DNA from: a virus
Length of the DNA stretch: 37,131 bases
IMG/VR virus record: IMGVR_UViG_3300037427_001073
Span: 1-37,131 of that record
Strand: one strand, 5' to 3'
The notes under the pieces were generated by a model, which made no database searches, had not been told where the DNA came from, and saw only the letters and a list, made by a program, of their open reading frames with translations. A program made the position numbers and the translations under genes. Below, in pieces: positions 15,824 to 21,499 of the stretch. The stretch's first letter is position 1. Each line of letters begins with the position of its first letter.

Positions 15824-15947
15824 AATACTGTGCTCTTACCGTTTCACGAAGGAGCATATAAAAAAATTAAGACGGGTTGCTAAGAAAAGAAAAACAACAG
15901 TAACAGAGATATTGGAGCGAGCAATTGTTTCAATTAAGGAAGTGTAA
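15807..15947 (+). CDS. Ribbon-helix-helix (CopG/Arc-like) DNA-binding protein
   Basis: 46 residues. One short strand (ILCSYRFTKE), then helix KEHIKKLRRVAKKRK, a TTVT turn and helix EILERAIVSIKEV are the full ribbon-helix-helix pattern, where two strands pair in a dimer and insert in the DNA major groove. The length is minimal for the fold. Strongly basic. It starts 17 nt inside the preceding gene. Such dimers bind short palindromes, so it is a prime candidate for the operators at 10630, 12599 and 14162, but the binding is inference. Alternatively it could be an anti-host regulator. Confidence 0.75.
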   Translation: MTKKAKILCSYRFTKEHIKKLRRVAKKRKTTVTEILERAIVSIKEV

Positions 15948-15960
15948 AATTAAAATTGTT

Positions 15961-16107
15961 ATGAACATAGGCTTAATAAAAAAACACAATGAAAGTAAGC
16001 GATGGATGCTTGTAAAAAAGAAACATTTTATTAGTAGCGTTGGTGAACCTTTTACAAAAAAGACTAGGGCTACTAATATACAAAAACCTAAGAAGCGGAA
16101 TCGGTAA
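15961..16107 (+). CDS. Tiny basic protein, unknown
   Basis: 48 residues from ATG 15961; a longer form from TTG 15925 would run inside the ribbon-helix-helix gene. Very basic (about a third Lys or Arg; ending KKTRATNIQKPKKRNR), with no domain I recognise. Its stop codon overlaps the next ATG (TAATG at 16107), which supports that both are translated. Possibly a nucleic-acid-binding or host-targeting peptide; undetermined. Confidence 0.5.
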   Translation: MNIGLIKKHNESKRWMLVKKKHFISSVGEPFTKKTRATNIQKPKKRNR

Positions 16108-16211
16108 TGCTTACCTTTATAAATAAAAAAAGCTACCATGCAGACAAAGTCCGGCGAATCATGGTAGCCAATTTGGACAGAACATTCGCTGGGCAGAAAA
16201 TAACAGAATGA
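16107..16211 (+). CDS. Tiny (34 aa) ORF coupled on both sides
   Basis: Starts at ATG 16107 overlapping the previous stop (TAATG) and ends at TGA 16209-16211 overlapping the next ATG (ATGA at 16208). Such double coupling is rare by chance and favours a real gene. The product (SYHADKVRRIMVANLDRTFA core, residues 9-28) is basic and helical. A perfect 9-bp inverted repeat lies within it, so the region could alternatively act as a leader controlling the SSB-like gene. Confidence 0.5.
   Translation: MLTFINKKSYHADKVRRIMVANLDRTFAGQKITE
16132..16168 (+). repeat. 9-bp perfect inverted repeat upstream of the SSB-like gene
   Basis: GCTACCATG (16132-16140) and CATGGTAGC (16160-16168) enclose a 19-nt loop. 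The element ends 39 nt before the ATG of the SSB-like gene. It could be an operator or an RNA stem regulating translation of the replication genes. No T-run follows, so it is not a terminator. Confidence 0.7.
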
Positions 16212-16855
16212 AATTATCAGTAAACACTAATGGCTCTTCGTTTGAGAAGAGGGAGTATATACCAGTACAAGCAGACATCTATCAAGCTGTGTGCGTTGAC
16301 ATAGAAGACATGGGCTGGAAGAAAGGTTCTTTTGGATGGAAGGGTGAAATTAAATTTTACTTTGAAGTCTTCGTAGAGAACGAGGAGACGGGTGAAGTAA
16401 AAGCTATGTTGACAAAAACCAAAGCTAAGAATGCGGTCATCTCACCAAGGAGTTACATCTACAAAAACATTCTTAAAAGTTGGATTGGAGATGAGGAGTT
16501 AGGGTCAGGTAAGTTTGATCTTTCAACTCTAATTGGACGGTCTGCAACTATAGTTGTTGAGGATGGTGAGCCCTTCACAGGATCAAATGGCGAAGAGGTT
16601 GAATGGACATTCGTTGAAAAATGCAAGTCTTCTAAATTGGAGGTAAAACCATCAGGCCAATACGTTCGAGTGATAGAGCGTGAAGGTTATGAGGCTCCAG
16701 AATATTCAGCATTCACATCTGGCCCACCTGAAGCAATAGCCGAGCGTGAAAAGAAACGTGCAGAGGCTAAGGCAGAGCGTGAGGCTAAGAAGATTGTAAA
16801 GGATACTGCTAAGGAAGTAACTAAAGAGGATACCGACGATGAAGTCCCATTCTGA
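16208..16855 (+). CDS. Single-stranded DNA-binding protein, phage type, with SSB-like C-terminal tip
   Basis: 215 residues. The first 150 read like the OB-fold of phage ssDNA-binding proteins: ADIYQAVCVDIEDMGWKKG, strands around KFYFEVFVEN, YKNILKSWIGD and GKFDLSTLIGRSATIVVEDG. A long Glu/Lys/Ala helix (about 172-203) links to the tail DTDDEVPF. Bacterial SSB ends DDDIPF, and that tip recruits replication and repair enzymes; its presence here suggests docking to host partners. It leads the replication cluster, and its 3' end overlaps the exonuclease start by 17 nt. Role: coats ssDNA during replication and recombination. Confidence 0.75.
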   Translation: MKLSVNTNGSSFEKREYIPVQADIYQAVCVDIEDMGWKKGSFGWKGEIKFYFEVFVENEETGEVKAMLTKTKAKNAVISPRSYIYKNILKSWIGDEELGSGKFDLSTLIGRSATIVVEDGEPFTGSNGEEVEWTFVEKCKSSKLEVKPSGQYVRVIEREGYEAPEYSAFTSGPPEAIAEREKKRAEAKAEREAKKIVKDTAKEVTKEDTDDEVPF

Positions 16856-17519
16856 CAATAAAAGGGAATGGGTTTTGGGTAAGTCTACACCAAGTACGGC
16901 TCGGGTTTGTTTCGATATCGAGACAGGCCCAGAGCCTCTTGGCAAGATTCGTGAGTTGATGCCAAAGTTTAAAGCCCCATCAACCTACAAGACCGAGGAG
17001 GCAATTAAGAAGAACATAGATAAGCAGCAGCTTAAATATATTCAAGACGCTCCTCTCCACGCTGAAACTGGAAGAGTGATTGCAATCGGTTATGCATTAA
17101 CTGACGAGGATGAGGTGTTTGTTTTTAGCAACTCTTCAGAGAGTGAATTGCTCACAGAGTTTTGGGCGTACTATAGAGACATGAGCTCTGCAACTTGGAT
17201 CGGTCACAATAGTAATTCATTTGATTGGCCATTTATTGTTAGGCGATCCATGAAACATGGTGTAGGTTTTCCAGCCGAATTTTATAAGCCTATTAAATGG
17301 CAGAACAATTTGGTTGATACTATGGACGTATTTGCATTAGGAGAATATCAGAAACGCATTAGCCTAGACAGACTTGCTAAGTTTGTTGGCGTTGGTGAGA
17401 AGTCTGGCAGTGGTGCTGATTTCTATGAGAAGTGGCTGAACGATAGGGATGCTGCATTAGAATATCTTGAGAACGATGTGAGGCTCACTAAAGCCGTATG
17501 GGATAAAATAGGATGGTAA
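16839..17519 (+). CDS. DnaQ-like 3'-5' exonuclease (RNase H fold)
   Basis: 226 residues. All three exonuclease motifs are present: VCFDIETGP (D26, E28), IGHNSNSFDWPFIVRR (motif II) and YLENDVRLTKAVWDKIGW (motif III, Tyr...Asp), in the arrangement of the PolB-exonuclease-like predicted 3'-5' exonucleases. Two-metal removal of nucleotides from 3' ends is the expected activity. No polymerase domain is fused or nearby, so it works as a free-standing nuclease, in end processing, recombination or host DNA breakdown. It overlaps genes on both sides (17 and 7 nt). Confidence 0.85.
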   Translation: MKSHSDNKREWVLGKSTPSTARVCFDIETGPEPLGKIRELMPKFKAPSTYKTEEAIKKNIDKQQLKYIQDAPLHAETGRVIAIGYALTDEDEVFVFSNSSESELLTEFWAYYRDMSSATWIGHNSNSFDWPFIVRRSMKHGVGFPAEFYKPIKWQNNLVDTMDVFALGEYQKRISLDRLAKFVGVGEKSGSGADFYEKWLNDRDAALEYLENDVRLTKAVWDKIGW

Positions 17520-17953
17520 CTAAAGCTGTAGGAGTTGATGTTGGTGTTAATGGAGGAATTGTTGCCTTGAATACAGACAACTCTTACACCTCTATTTCCA
17601 TGCCTAGAACTAATAAAGATATTGCCGAGTTATTTGTCTACTTGAATCCTCATGTAGCATATGTGGAGAAAGTATCTGGCTATATCGGTAAAGCACATCC
17701 AGCTAGTCGGATGTTTAATTTTGGGGTGAACTTCGGAGTCATTCTTGGAGCCCTGCATGGCTTGGATTCCGAGGTTCATCTCATTAGACCACAAGAGTGG
17801 CAGAAGCCTCTAGGATTACCTAAGCAGGAATGTAGAACGGAGCACAAGCGTGAACTCAAACGAGTTGCCGAGAAGATGTTCCCTAACCTTAAACTAACTT
17901 TAAAAACTTGTGATGCAGCTTTAATACTGCACTACGGAATCAATAAAAAATGA
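17513..17953 (+). CDS. RuvC-like Holliday-junction resolvase
   Basis: 146 residues, near the length of the RuvC core. VGVDVGVNGGIVAL (catalytic D9 of DxG), YVEKVSG (E52), IRPQEWQKPLGL and TCDAALILHYG (D134) match the acidic metal-binding positions of the RuvC / RNase H fold. Expected to cut four-way junctions formed during recombination-dependent replication or before packaging. It sits between the exonuclease and the initiator in a translationally coupled string; the next start overlaps it by 4 nt (ATGA). Confidence 0.85.
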   Translation: MVTKAVGVDVGVNGGIVALNTDNSYTSISMPRTNKDIAELFVYLNPHVAYVEKVSGYIGKAHPASRMFNFGVNFGVILGALHGLDSEVHLIRPQEWQKPLGLPKQECRTEHKRELKRVAEKMFPNLKLTLKTCDAALILHYGINKK

Positions 17954-18165
17954 AATATAACACAGCACCCCAAGCAGGAGAACCCCCGTCAATGGATTGG
18001 GAGGTTCATAATACAAACCTACATCTTAGTAGGAAGATCAGAGAAAACATATTAAGCAGACGTTGGCCTGCTGAGACATCTGCCGAACGTCAAATGCTCT
18101 ATAACTTTAATGCGTCTGGCTTAACAATTAAACAGTTTCTTGATGGCAATAAAAAATGCAAATGA
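17950..18165 (+). CDS. Small protein in the replication cluster, unknown
   Basis: 71 residues, ATGA overlap with the resolvase gene and ATGA overlap with the initiator gene, so it is translated with both. Soluble and basic (LSRKIRENILSRRWPAETSA). The C-terminal half (SAERQMLYNFNASGLTIKQFLDGNKK) could be a helix-turn-helix, but the pattern is weak. No family recognised. Its constant place between resolvase and initiator hints at an accessory replication factor. Confidence 0.65.
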   Translation: MKYNTAPQAGEPPSMDWEVHNTNLHLSRKIRENILSRRWPAETSAERQMLYNFNASGLTIKQFLDGNKKCK

Positions 18166-18995
18166 AATTTATAGTAAATAGAAACAGGGATAAAGTCAGT
18201 GAATTGATTGAGCTTATAGCTAATCTATTTGGCTTTTCAGAAACCGACATTTATAAAAAACGCAGAACAAGGGATTATGTGTGTGCAAGGTTCTGTGTCT
18301 ATCATGTGTTGAGGAATAATCTGAAGTTATCATTTAGCGAGGTAGGCAGATTATGCCACAGAGATCACGGATCAATTATGCATGGAGTTAAGGCTTTAGA
18401 TGATTGGTGTGCTACTGAAGAGCTTGCGAAGGAAACAAGAATATCCTGTGAAGAGCTTGCGAGTAAGTGGGTTATAGAGCGTGGATATTTTAAGAACAAC
18501 TTAGGAACAAAATGCGAACTACCTGTGGATAAATCAATCAAGGCTGTAAATACAAAACAAACTAAAACTAAAGGAAAACCTAAAGCTAAGTCTGGACTTA
18601 TTCCCAGCATATTATCAAGCGACGAAAAAACGACCTATACTTACTATTATAATAATAATAAATATATAACTTATACATTAACAGATCAGTTACATAACAC
18701 TGAGTTTTTCAAATCCATTCGAGAATTTATTCAGTACAGAAAAGAGAGCGGCAAGAGACTAACTCAAAGAGGTATGGATATCTTGATGGCTAAGTTATCT
18801 TCAGAGAATGCGGCTCTAGTAATTGAAGCGATAGAGGCATCAATGGCCAATGGTTGGCAGGGAGTATTTTTAAACAATAAGAACAATGCAAAAAACAATA
18901 AAACAAACAATTCGGAATATAACATCAAAGCCAGAGCAGACTACTCAGGAGCCATTAAGCAACGAGCAACTGAAGAGTTGGGCGAAGTTTTTTAA
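18162..18995 (+). CDS. Replication initiator: DnaA domain IV fused to a phage replisome-organiser tail
   Basis: 277 residues from ATG 18162 (ATGA overlap); ATG 18156 is possible. The first 80 residues match DnaA domain IV: VSELIELIANLFGFSETDIY, then YVCARFCVYHVL, LSFSEVGRLCHRDHGSIMHG, the signature that reads DnaA boxes. The ATPase and oligomerisation domains of DnaA are absent. A low-complexity linker (about 115-175, Lys- then Tyr/Asn-rich) leads to a C-terminal domain (FKSIREFIQYRKESGKRL ... ALVIEAIEASMANGWQGVFL) like the ends of phage O/DnaD-type initiators that recruit a helicase loader. Likely binds the phage origin; the DnaC-like gene follows with a 110-nt overlap. Confidence 0.8.
   Translation: MKFIVNRNRDKVSELIELIANLFGFSETDIYKKRRTRDYVCARFCVYHVLRNNLKLSFSEVGRLCHRDHGSIMHGVKALDDWCATEELAKETRISCEELASKWVIERGYFKNNLGTKCELPVDKSIKAVNTKQTKTKGKPKAKSGLIPSILSSDEKTTYTYYYNNNKYITYTLTDQLHNTEFFKSIREFIQYRKESGKRLTQRGMDILMAKLSSENAALVIEAIEASMANGWQGVFLNNKNNAKNNKTNNSEYNIKARADYSGAIKQRATEELGEVF
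18524..18700 (+). other. Candidate replication origin inside the initiator gene
   Basis: A perfect DnaA box (TGTGGATAA, 18524-18532, reverse strand TTATCCACA), a near match TTATTCCCA (18598-18606), then a very AT-rich run (about 18640-18680: ATTATAATAATAATAAATAT and onward) containing TTATACATT (18671). It falls in the linker coding region of the initiator, the same placement as the lambda origin within gene O. The box and AT tract are seen; their use as an origin is inferred. No iterons found. Confidence 0.4.
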
Positions 18996-19515
18996 CAACT
19001 TCCAACCATGCAAAGACACAAAGCTGATGAAACCTCTAAGGGCATCTGCTGGATTTGCTAGGGACTTGATCTACAAGAAAACAGAGCCACGTTGGTTATC
19101 AATGATTGGAAACTCAGGTACTGGCAAGACACATCTAGCCAAAGGTATTTGGAAAGGTTGGGAAGGCAAGGGCCAATACTTTGAGCGTGGTGGAATCACA
19201 ATGGTTAAGCATGGATTGTTTAAGAGCTATTCCAAAATGTGTAACGAGATGAGATCAGGAGCTTTTGGTATTTTTCAAAGCTGTGCTGATGCTGATTTTC
19301 TTGTGCTTGATGATTTGGGTGCAGAGTATGCAACCGAGTTTAGTCAACGACAGTTAGCTTCAATGTTAGATCAGAGATTAGGTAAGTGGACTGTGTTAAC
19401 ATCTAACCTATCCATGAATGATATTTCTGATATTGATGTGAGGATTGCTGACAGAATGATTCGAGGAGATAATGAAGTGGTGGAGATTGATTGTGTTAGC
19501 TATGCAATGAGATAA
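18886..19515 (+). CDS. DnaC/IstB-like AAA+ helicase loader
   Basis: 209 residues. Walker A GNSGTGKTH (75-83), Walker B FLVLDDLG (138-145), sensor-1 TSNLS (172-176) and an arginine pair RIADRMIRG (186-194) define the DnaC/DnaI-type ATPase. Known role: opens or loads the replicative helicase at an origin. No DnaB-type helicase or primase is seen in the window, so it probably loads the host helicase. ATG 18886 gives a 110-nt out-of-frame overlap with the initiator; the first 40 residues are disordered-looking and a start a little further in is possible. Confidence 0.9.
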   Translation: MQKTIKQTIRNITSKPEQTTQEPLSNEQLKSWAKFFNNFQPCKDTKLMKPLRASAGFARDLIYKKTEPRWLSMIGNSGTGKTHLAKGIWKGWEGKGQYFERGGITMVKHGLFKSYSKMCNEMRSGAFGIFQSCADADFLVLDDLGAEYATEFSQRQLASMLDQRLGKWTVLTSNLSMNDISDIDVRIADRMIRGDNEVVEIDCVSYAMR

Positions 19516-19519
19516 GTTG

Positions 19520-19551
19520 ACATAGAAACACAGAAACATAGAAACATAGAA
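19520..19551 (+). repeat. Four tandem 8-bp repeats upstream of the RlpA-like gene
   Basis: ACATAGAA, ACACAGAA, ACATAGAA, ACATAGAA in a row, directly after the loader stop and 14 nt before ATG 19566. They start inside a TTGACA (19517), but no -10 follows at the right distance. Simple repeats here could change copy number and so alter leader length. Confidence 0.9.
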
Positions 19552-19565
19552 ACTAAATAAACATA

Positions 19566-19946
19566 ATGAAACAAACGAACATAAAAAATACGTTAATAAC
19601 TATAGCCCTAAGTGCATTGGTGTTTGGTGTAATTGTAACCAGACCCTATGCAGAGCAACCGACTGTAATTGCTAGTTGGTATGGAAAAGCCTACAGAGGC
19701 AATATGTGTTCTGATGGTAAGACAATATTTGATGAGCGTAACCCTGAGTTAGCTGCACATCGATCCTTACCATTTGGAACACGAATTAAGATAAACATAA
19801 CTAAGGATAAGTTTATCATTTGCAAGATTGTAGATCGTGGGCCTTTTGTCAAAGGAAGGGAGCTAGACCTAAGTAAAGCTGCTTTTGCTAAGTTAGCTGA
19901 TCTAGATGCTGGTCTTATAAAGGTTAAATATACCGTTTTAAGGTAA
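19566..19946 (+). CDS. RlpA-like double-psi beta-barrel protein, candidate endolysin
   Basis: 126 residues. Residues 8-25 are a hydrophobic signal/anchor segment (NTLITIALSALVFGVIV), cleavable or kept as a membrane anchor. The rest matches the RlpA domain: VIASWYGKAYRG, AAHRSLPFGT (H65), KIVDRGPFVKGRELDLS (D90, D101). In RlpA proteins the equivalent His and Asp are needed for lytic transglycosylase action on denuded glycan strands. The SPOR domain of cellular RlpA is missing. No other muralytic gene is visible in the window, so this is the best endolysin candidate. It lies far from the holin/spanin genes, between replication and packaging genes, ahead of a terminator. Confidence 0.8.
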   Translation: MKQTNIKNTLITIALSALVFGVIVTRPYAEQPTVIASWYGKAYRGNMCSDGKTIFDERNPELAAHRSLPFGTRIKINITKDKFIICKIVDRGPFVKGRELDLSKAAFAKLADLDAGLIKVKYTVLR

Positions 19947-19958
19947 ATACATCATAAT

Positions 19959-19987
19959 AGCCCAAGGATTCATTCTAAGGGCTTTTT
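19959..19987 (+). terminator. Intrinsic terminator after the RlpA-like gene
   Basis: AGCCC-A-AGGA, loop TTCA, TTCT-AA-GGGCT, followed by a further TTTT (19984-19987): a two-part stem with a small internal loop and a five-T tail including the last stem base. It follows the stop by about 13 nt and probably ends the replication/lysis transcript. Confidence 0.75.
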
Positions 19988-20000
19988 CCCCTCAAAGTAT

Positions 20001-20396
20001 ATGGAGAGTCCAAACGAACAATCAAATGAACTGAGTGATGCCTTACGAGAGAACAGAGAGGAAGCCCAGAGTCTCAAGGTACACGAGGATGCAAAGAAGC
20101 AAGCTGCCAAGGCTTTAGGGCTCACTGTTAACCCTGCTGGTACTTGGGGCAAGAAGACAGAGCTACACTTCAAAGCATATTATGATCCCCCAAAAACAGG
20201 CAGTATTCATTACTGGCTCGCATATGGGCGTGAGATACTCGCAGAAGCTAGATTGAAGAAAGTATACCTCAGTGAGATCAAATGTGCTGCAATCGGGCTT
20301 CACGGCTTCGCAAGTGGCACAGATATACACAGCCTAGCCGCTCGCAGGATTTACAGCGATCTACACAAGCTATCCAAGACTTATAGACGGGTGTGA
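20001..20396 (+). CDS. Protein of unknown function before the small terminase
   Basis: 131 residues. The first 35 are charged helix (ESPNEQSNELSDALRENREE), followed by a basic Gly/Ala region (KQAAKALGLTVNPAGTWGKK) and a C-terminal helical domain ending RRIYSDLHKLSKTYRRV. No recognised family. It begins 13 nt after the terminator T-run, so it probably has its own promoter, which I cannot see, or relies on read-through. Placement next to a terminase-like HTH gene hints at packaging or transcription control. Confidence 0.6.
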   Translation: MESPNEQSNELSDALRENREEAQSLKVHEDAKKQAAKALGLTVNPAGTWGKKTELHFKAYYDPPKTGSIHYWLAYGREILAEARLKKVYLSEIKCAAIGLHGFASGTDIHSLAARRIYSDLHKLSKTYRRV

Positions 20397-20455
20397 ATAA
20401 CTCTGTGAATTAATTTGAGTGGTAAATCAGGTATAATACGTTATAACACCCACAA

Positions 20456-20932
20456 ATGCCGAGGAGCTCGAAGAAAGGCACTGATTACGATAGGTCAAGC
20501 TATAAAAAGTATGACCCTGAGAAATACGAGCTTATTCTCTCCATGAGAAAGCAAGGCAAATCTTATAACGAGATCACCAGCGTCACAGGAGCTTCACCTA
20601 ACACTATAAGCCGCATTTGCTATGAGAATGCAGAGGAACTAGGCAAGTGGAAGAAAAGAGTCTCCAGCAAGCTAGGAGAGGCAATAGACCTACTTTCTGA
20701 CCGTCTGATTACTGAGGCTGATAAGTTATCTATTGGTCAAGTACCCGTCAGCATTGCTATAGCTGCTGATAAGAAGGCTATGCTGGACAACGAGAATGTA
20801 ACTCATGTTGTTCACCACAAGGGACTTACACATTCAGAGCTCGGGGATAAGCTGGAGCAAATGAAGAGAGCCAAGCAAGAGCCCCAAGTCATTGATGTAG
20901 AAGAGGATAAGCAGGAGGAGCCACTCAATTAA
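20456..20932 (+). CDS. Helix-turn-helix protein, candidate small terminase subunit
   Basis: 158 residues. The N-terminus is basic; residues 28-52 (ILSMRKQGKSYNEITSVTGASPNTI...) form a Hin/homeodomain-like helix-turn-helix. A helical middle follows (SKLGEAIDLLSDRLITEADKL) and an acidic end (VIDVEEDKQEEPLN). A DNA-binding head, helical oligomerisation region and acidic tail is the layout of many small terminases (DNA recognition for packaging). It lies about 2.6 kb before the large subunit rather than beside it, so a transcription regulator is an alternative. A TATAAT at 20432 lies upstream but lacks a properly spaced -35. Confidence 0.55.
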   Translation: MPRSSKKGTDYDRSSYKKYDPEKYELILSMRKQGKSYNEITSVTGASPNTISRICYENAEELGKWKKRVSSKLGEAIDLLSDRLITEADKLSIGQVPVSIAIAADKKAMLDNENVTHVVHHKGLTHSELGDKLEQMKRAKQEPQVIDVEEDKQEEPLN

Positions 20933-21099
20933 ATATAATACCTATTGTGCGAAAACAACTACACATATACATACATAACTCACTGGATATCAACAACTTA
21001 GCACCCGCAAGAAAGGGGGCGGGGGGGGTCTTGAGGGTTCGAGGGGAGAAATCGTGACGGGTTGGAACCTATAGATTTTTTTACATAAAAAGACATACT
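20933..21099 (+). other. 167-nt non-coding region with G-quadruplex motif, candidate packaging or control site
   Basis: The longest gap between genes here. 20966-20975 is TATACATACA, identical to one arm of operator copy 1 but without its partner. 21015-21046 holds four G-runs of 5, 8, 3 and 4 with loops of 1, 6 and 5 nt, which meets the usual intramolecular G-quadruplex pattern; it stands out in AT-rich DNA. Beyond it come GGGTTGG and a T7 tract. It sits between the small-terminase-like gene and the rest of the packaging genes, where cos or pac sites are common. No promoter found. Confidence 0.6.
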
Positions 21100-21492
21100 A
21101 TGGCAGGCGATTTACAGAACATATTTAATTCCATTTACTCAGCAGCTTCCCAAGCACAGCGAGCAGTGGAGGAGCAGCAGGCACAGCGATTCGTTTCAAC
21201 TTACTTTGAGAAGGATGGTAGTCCTAAGAGCATAACCTTAAAGCTCAATGATAAGAATGTGGAGGCTCCACTGGTGACACTGGTGCAGCATAACCCTCTT
21301 AAAATTGATGAGCTAGAGATTGATCTGGAGCTTAATCTGGATCACACGGGGGAGAAGACTCTGGGATGCCTTGGAAAGCTAAGGCAGGGAAAGCAGATGG
21401 CTAATATGAAGATAAAATTTACCTCTACGGATCAAGCAGAAGGCTTGGCTCGGGTAGGTGACAACCTAGTTAAATTAATACCAACGATATAG
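21100..21492 (+). CDS. DUF2589-family protein 1
   Basis: 130 residues. MAGDLQNIFNSIYSAASQAQ at the start, an acidic-basic KDGSPKSITLKL segment, VEAPLVTLVQHNPLKIDELE and a beta-rich end fit the DUF2589 family as I recall it (MAG..NIF.SI.SAA; PLISLV.HN.LKIDEM). The function of the family is not known to me. It is usually found in bacteria as neighbouring pairs, and a second member follows here 7 nt downstream. Nothing membrane-bound or enzymatic is visible. Presence between packaging genes of a phage suggests it is made late and may be a virion or assembly component. Confidence 0.7.
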   Translation: MAGDLQNIFNSIYSAASQAQRAVEEQQAQRFVSTYFEKDGSPKSITLKLNDKNVEAPLVTLVQHNPLKIDELEIDLELNLDHTGEKTLGCLGKLRQGKQMANMKIKFTSTDQAEGLARVGDNLVKLIPTI

Positions 21493-21499
21493 AAATAAA

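Noticed and set aside
19517-19545. TTGACA at 19517 as a promoter for the RlpA-like gene
   Set aside because: No -10 hexamer at 16-18 bp; the sequence is the 8-bp tandem repeat.
20392-20400. TGTGAATAA, a DnaA-box variant near 20.4 kb
   Set aside because: Single weak match at a gene end without a melting region; kept out of the origin call.
20415-20437. TTGAGT and TATAAT as a promoter before the small-terminase-like gene
   Set aside because: The spacing is only 11 bp, too short for sigma70; TATAAT alone is not enough.
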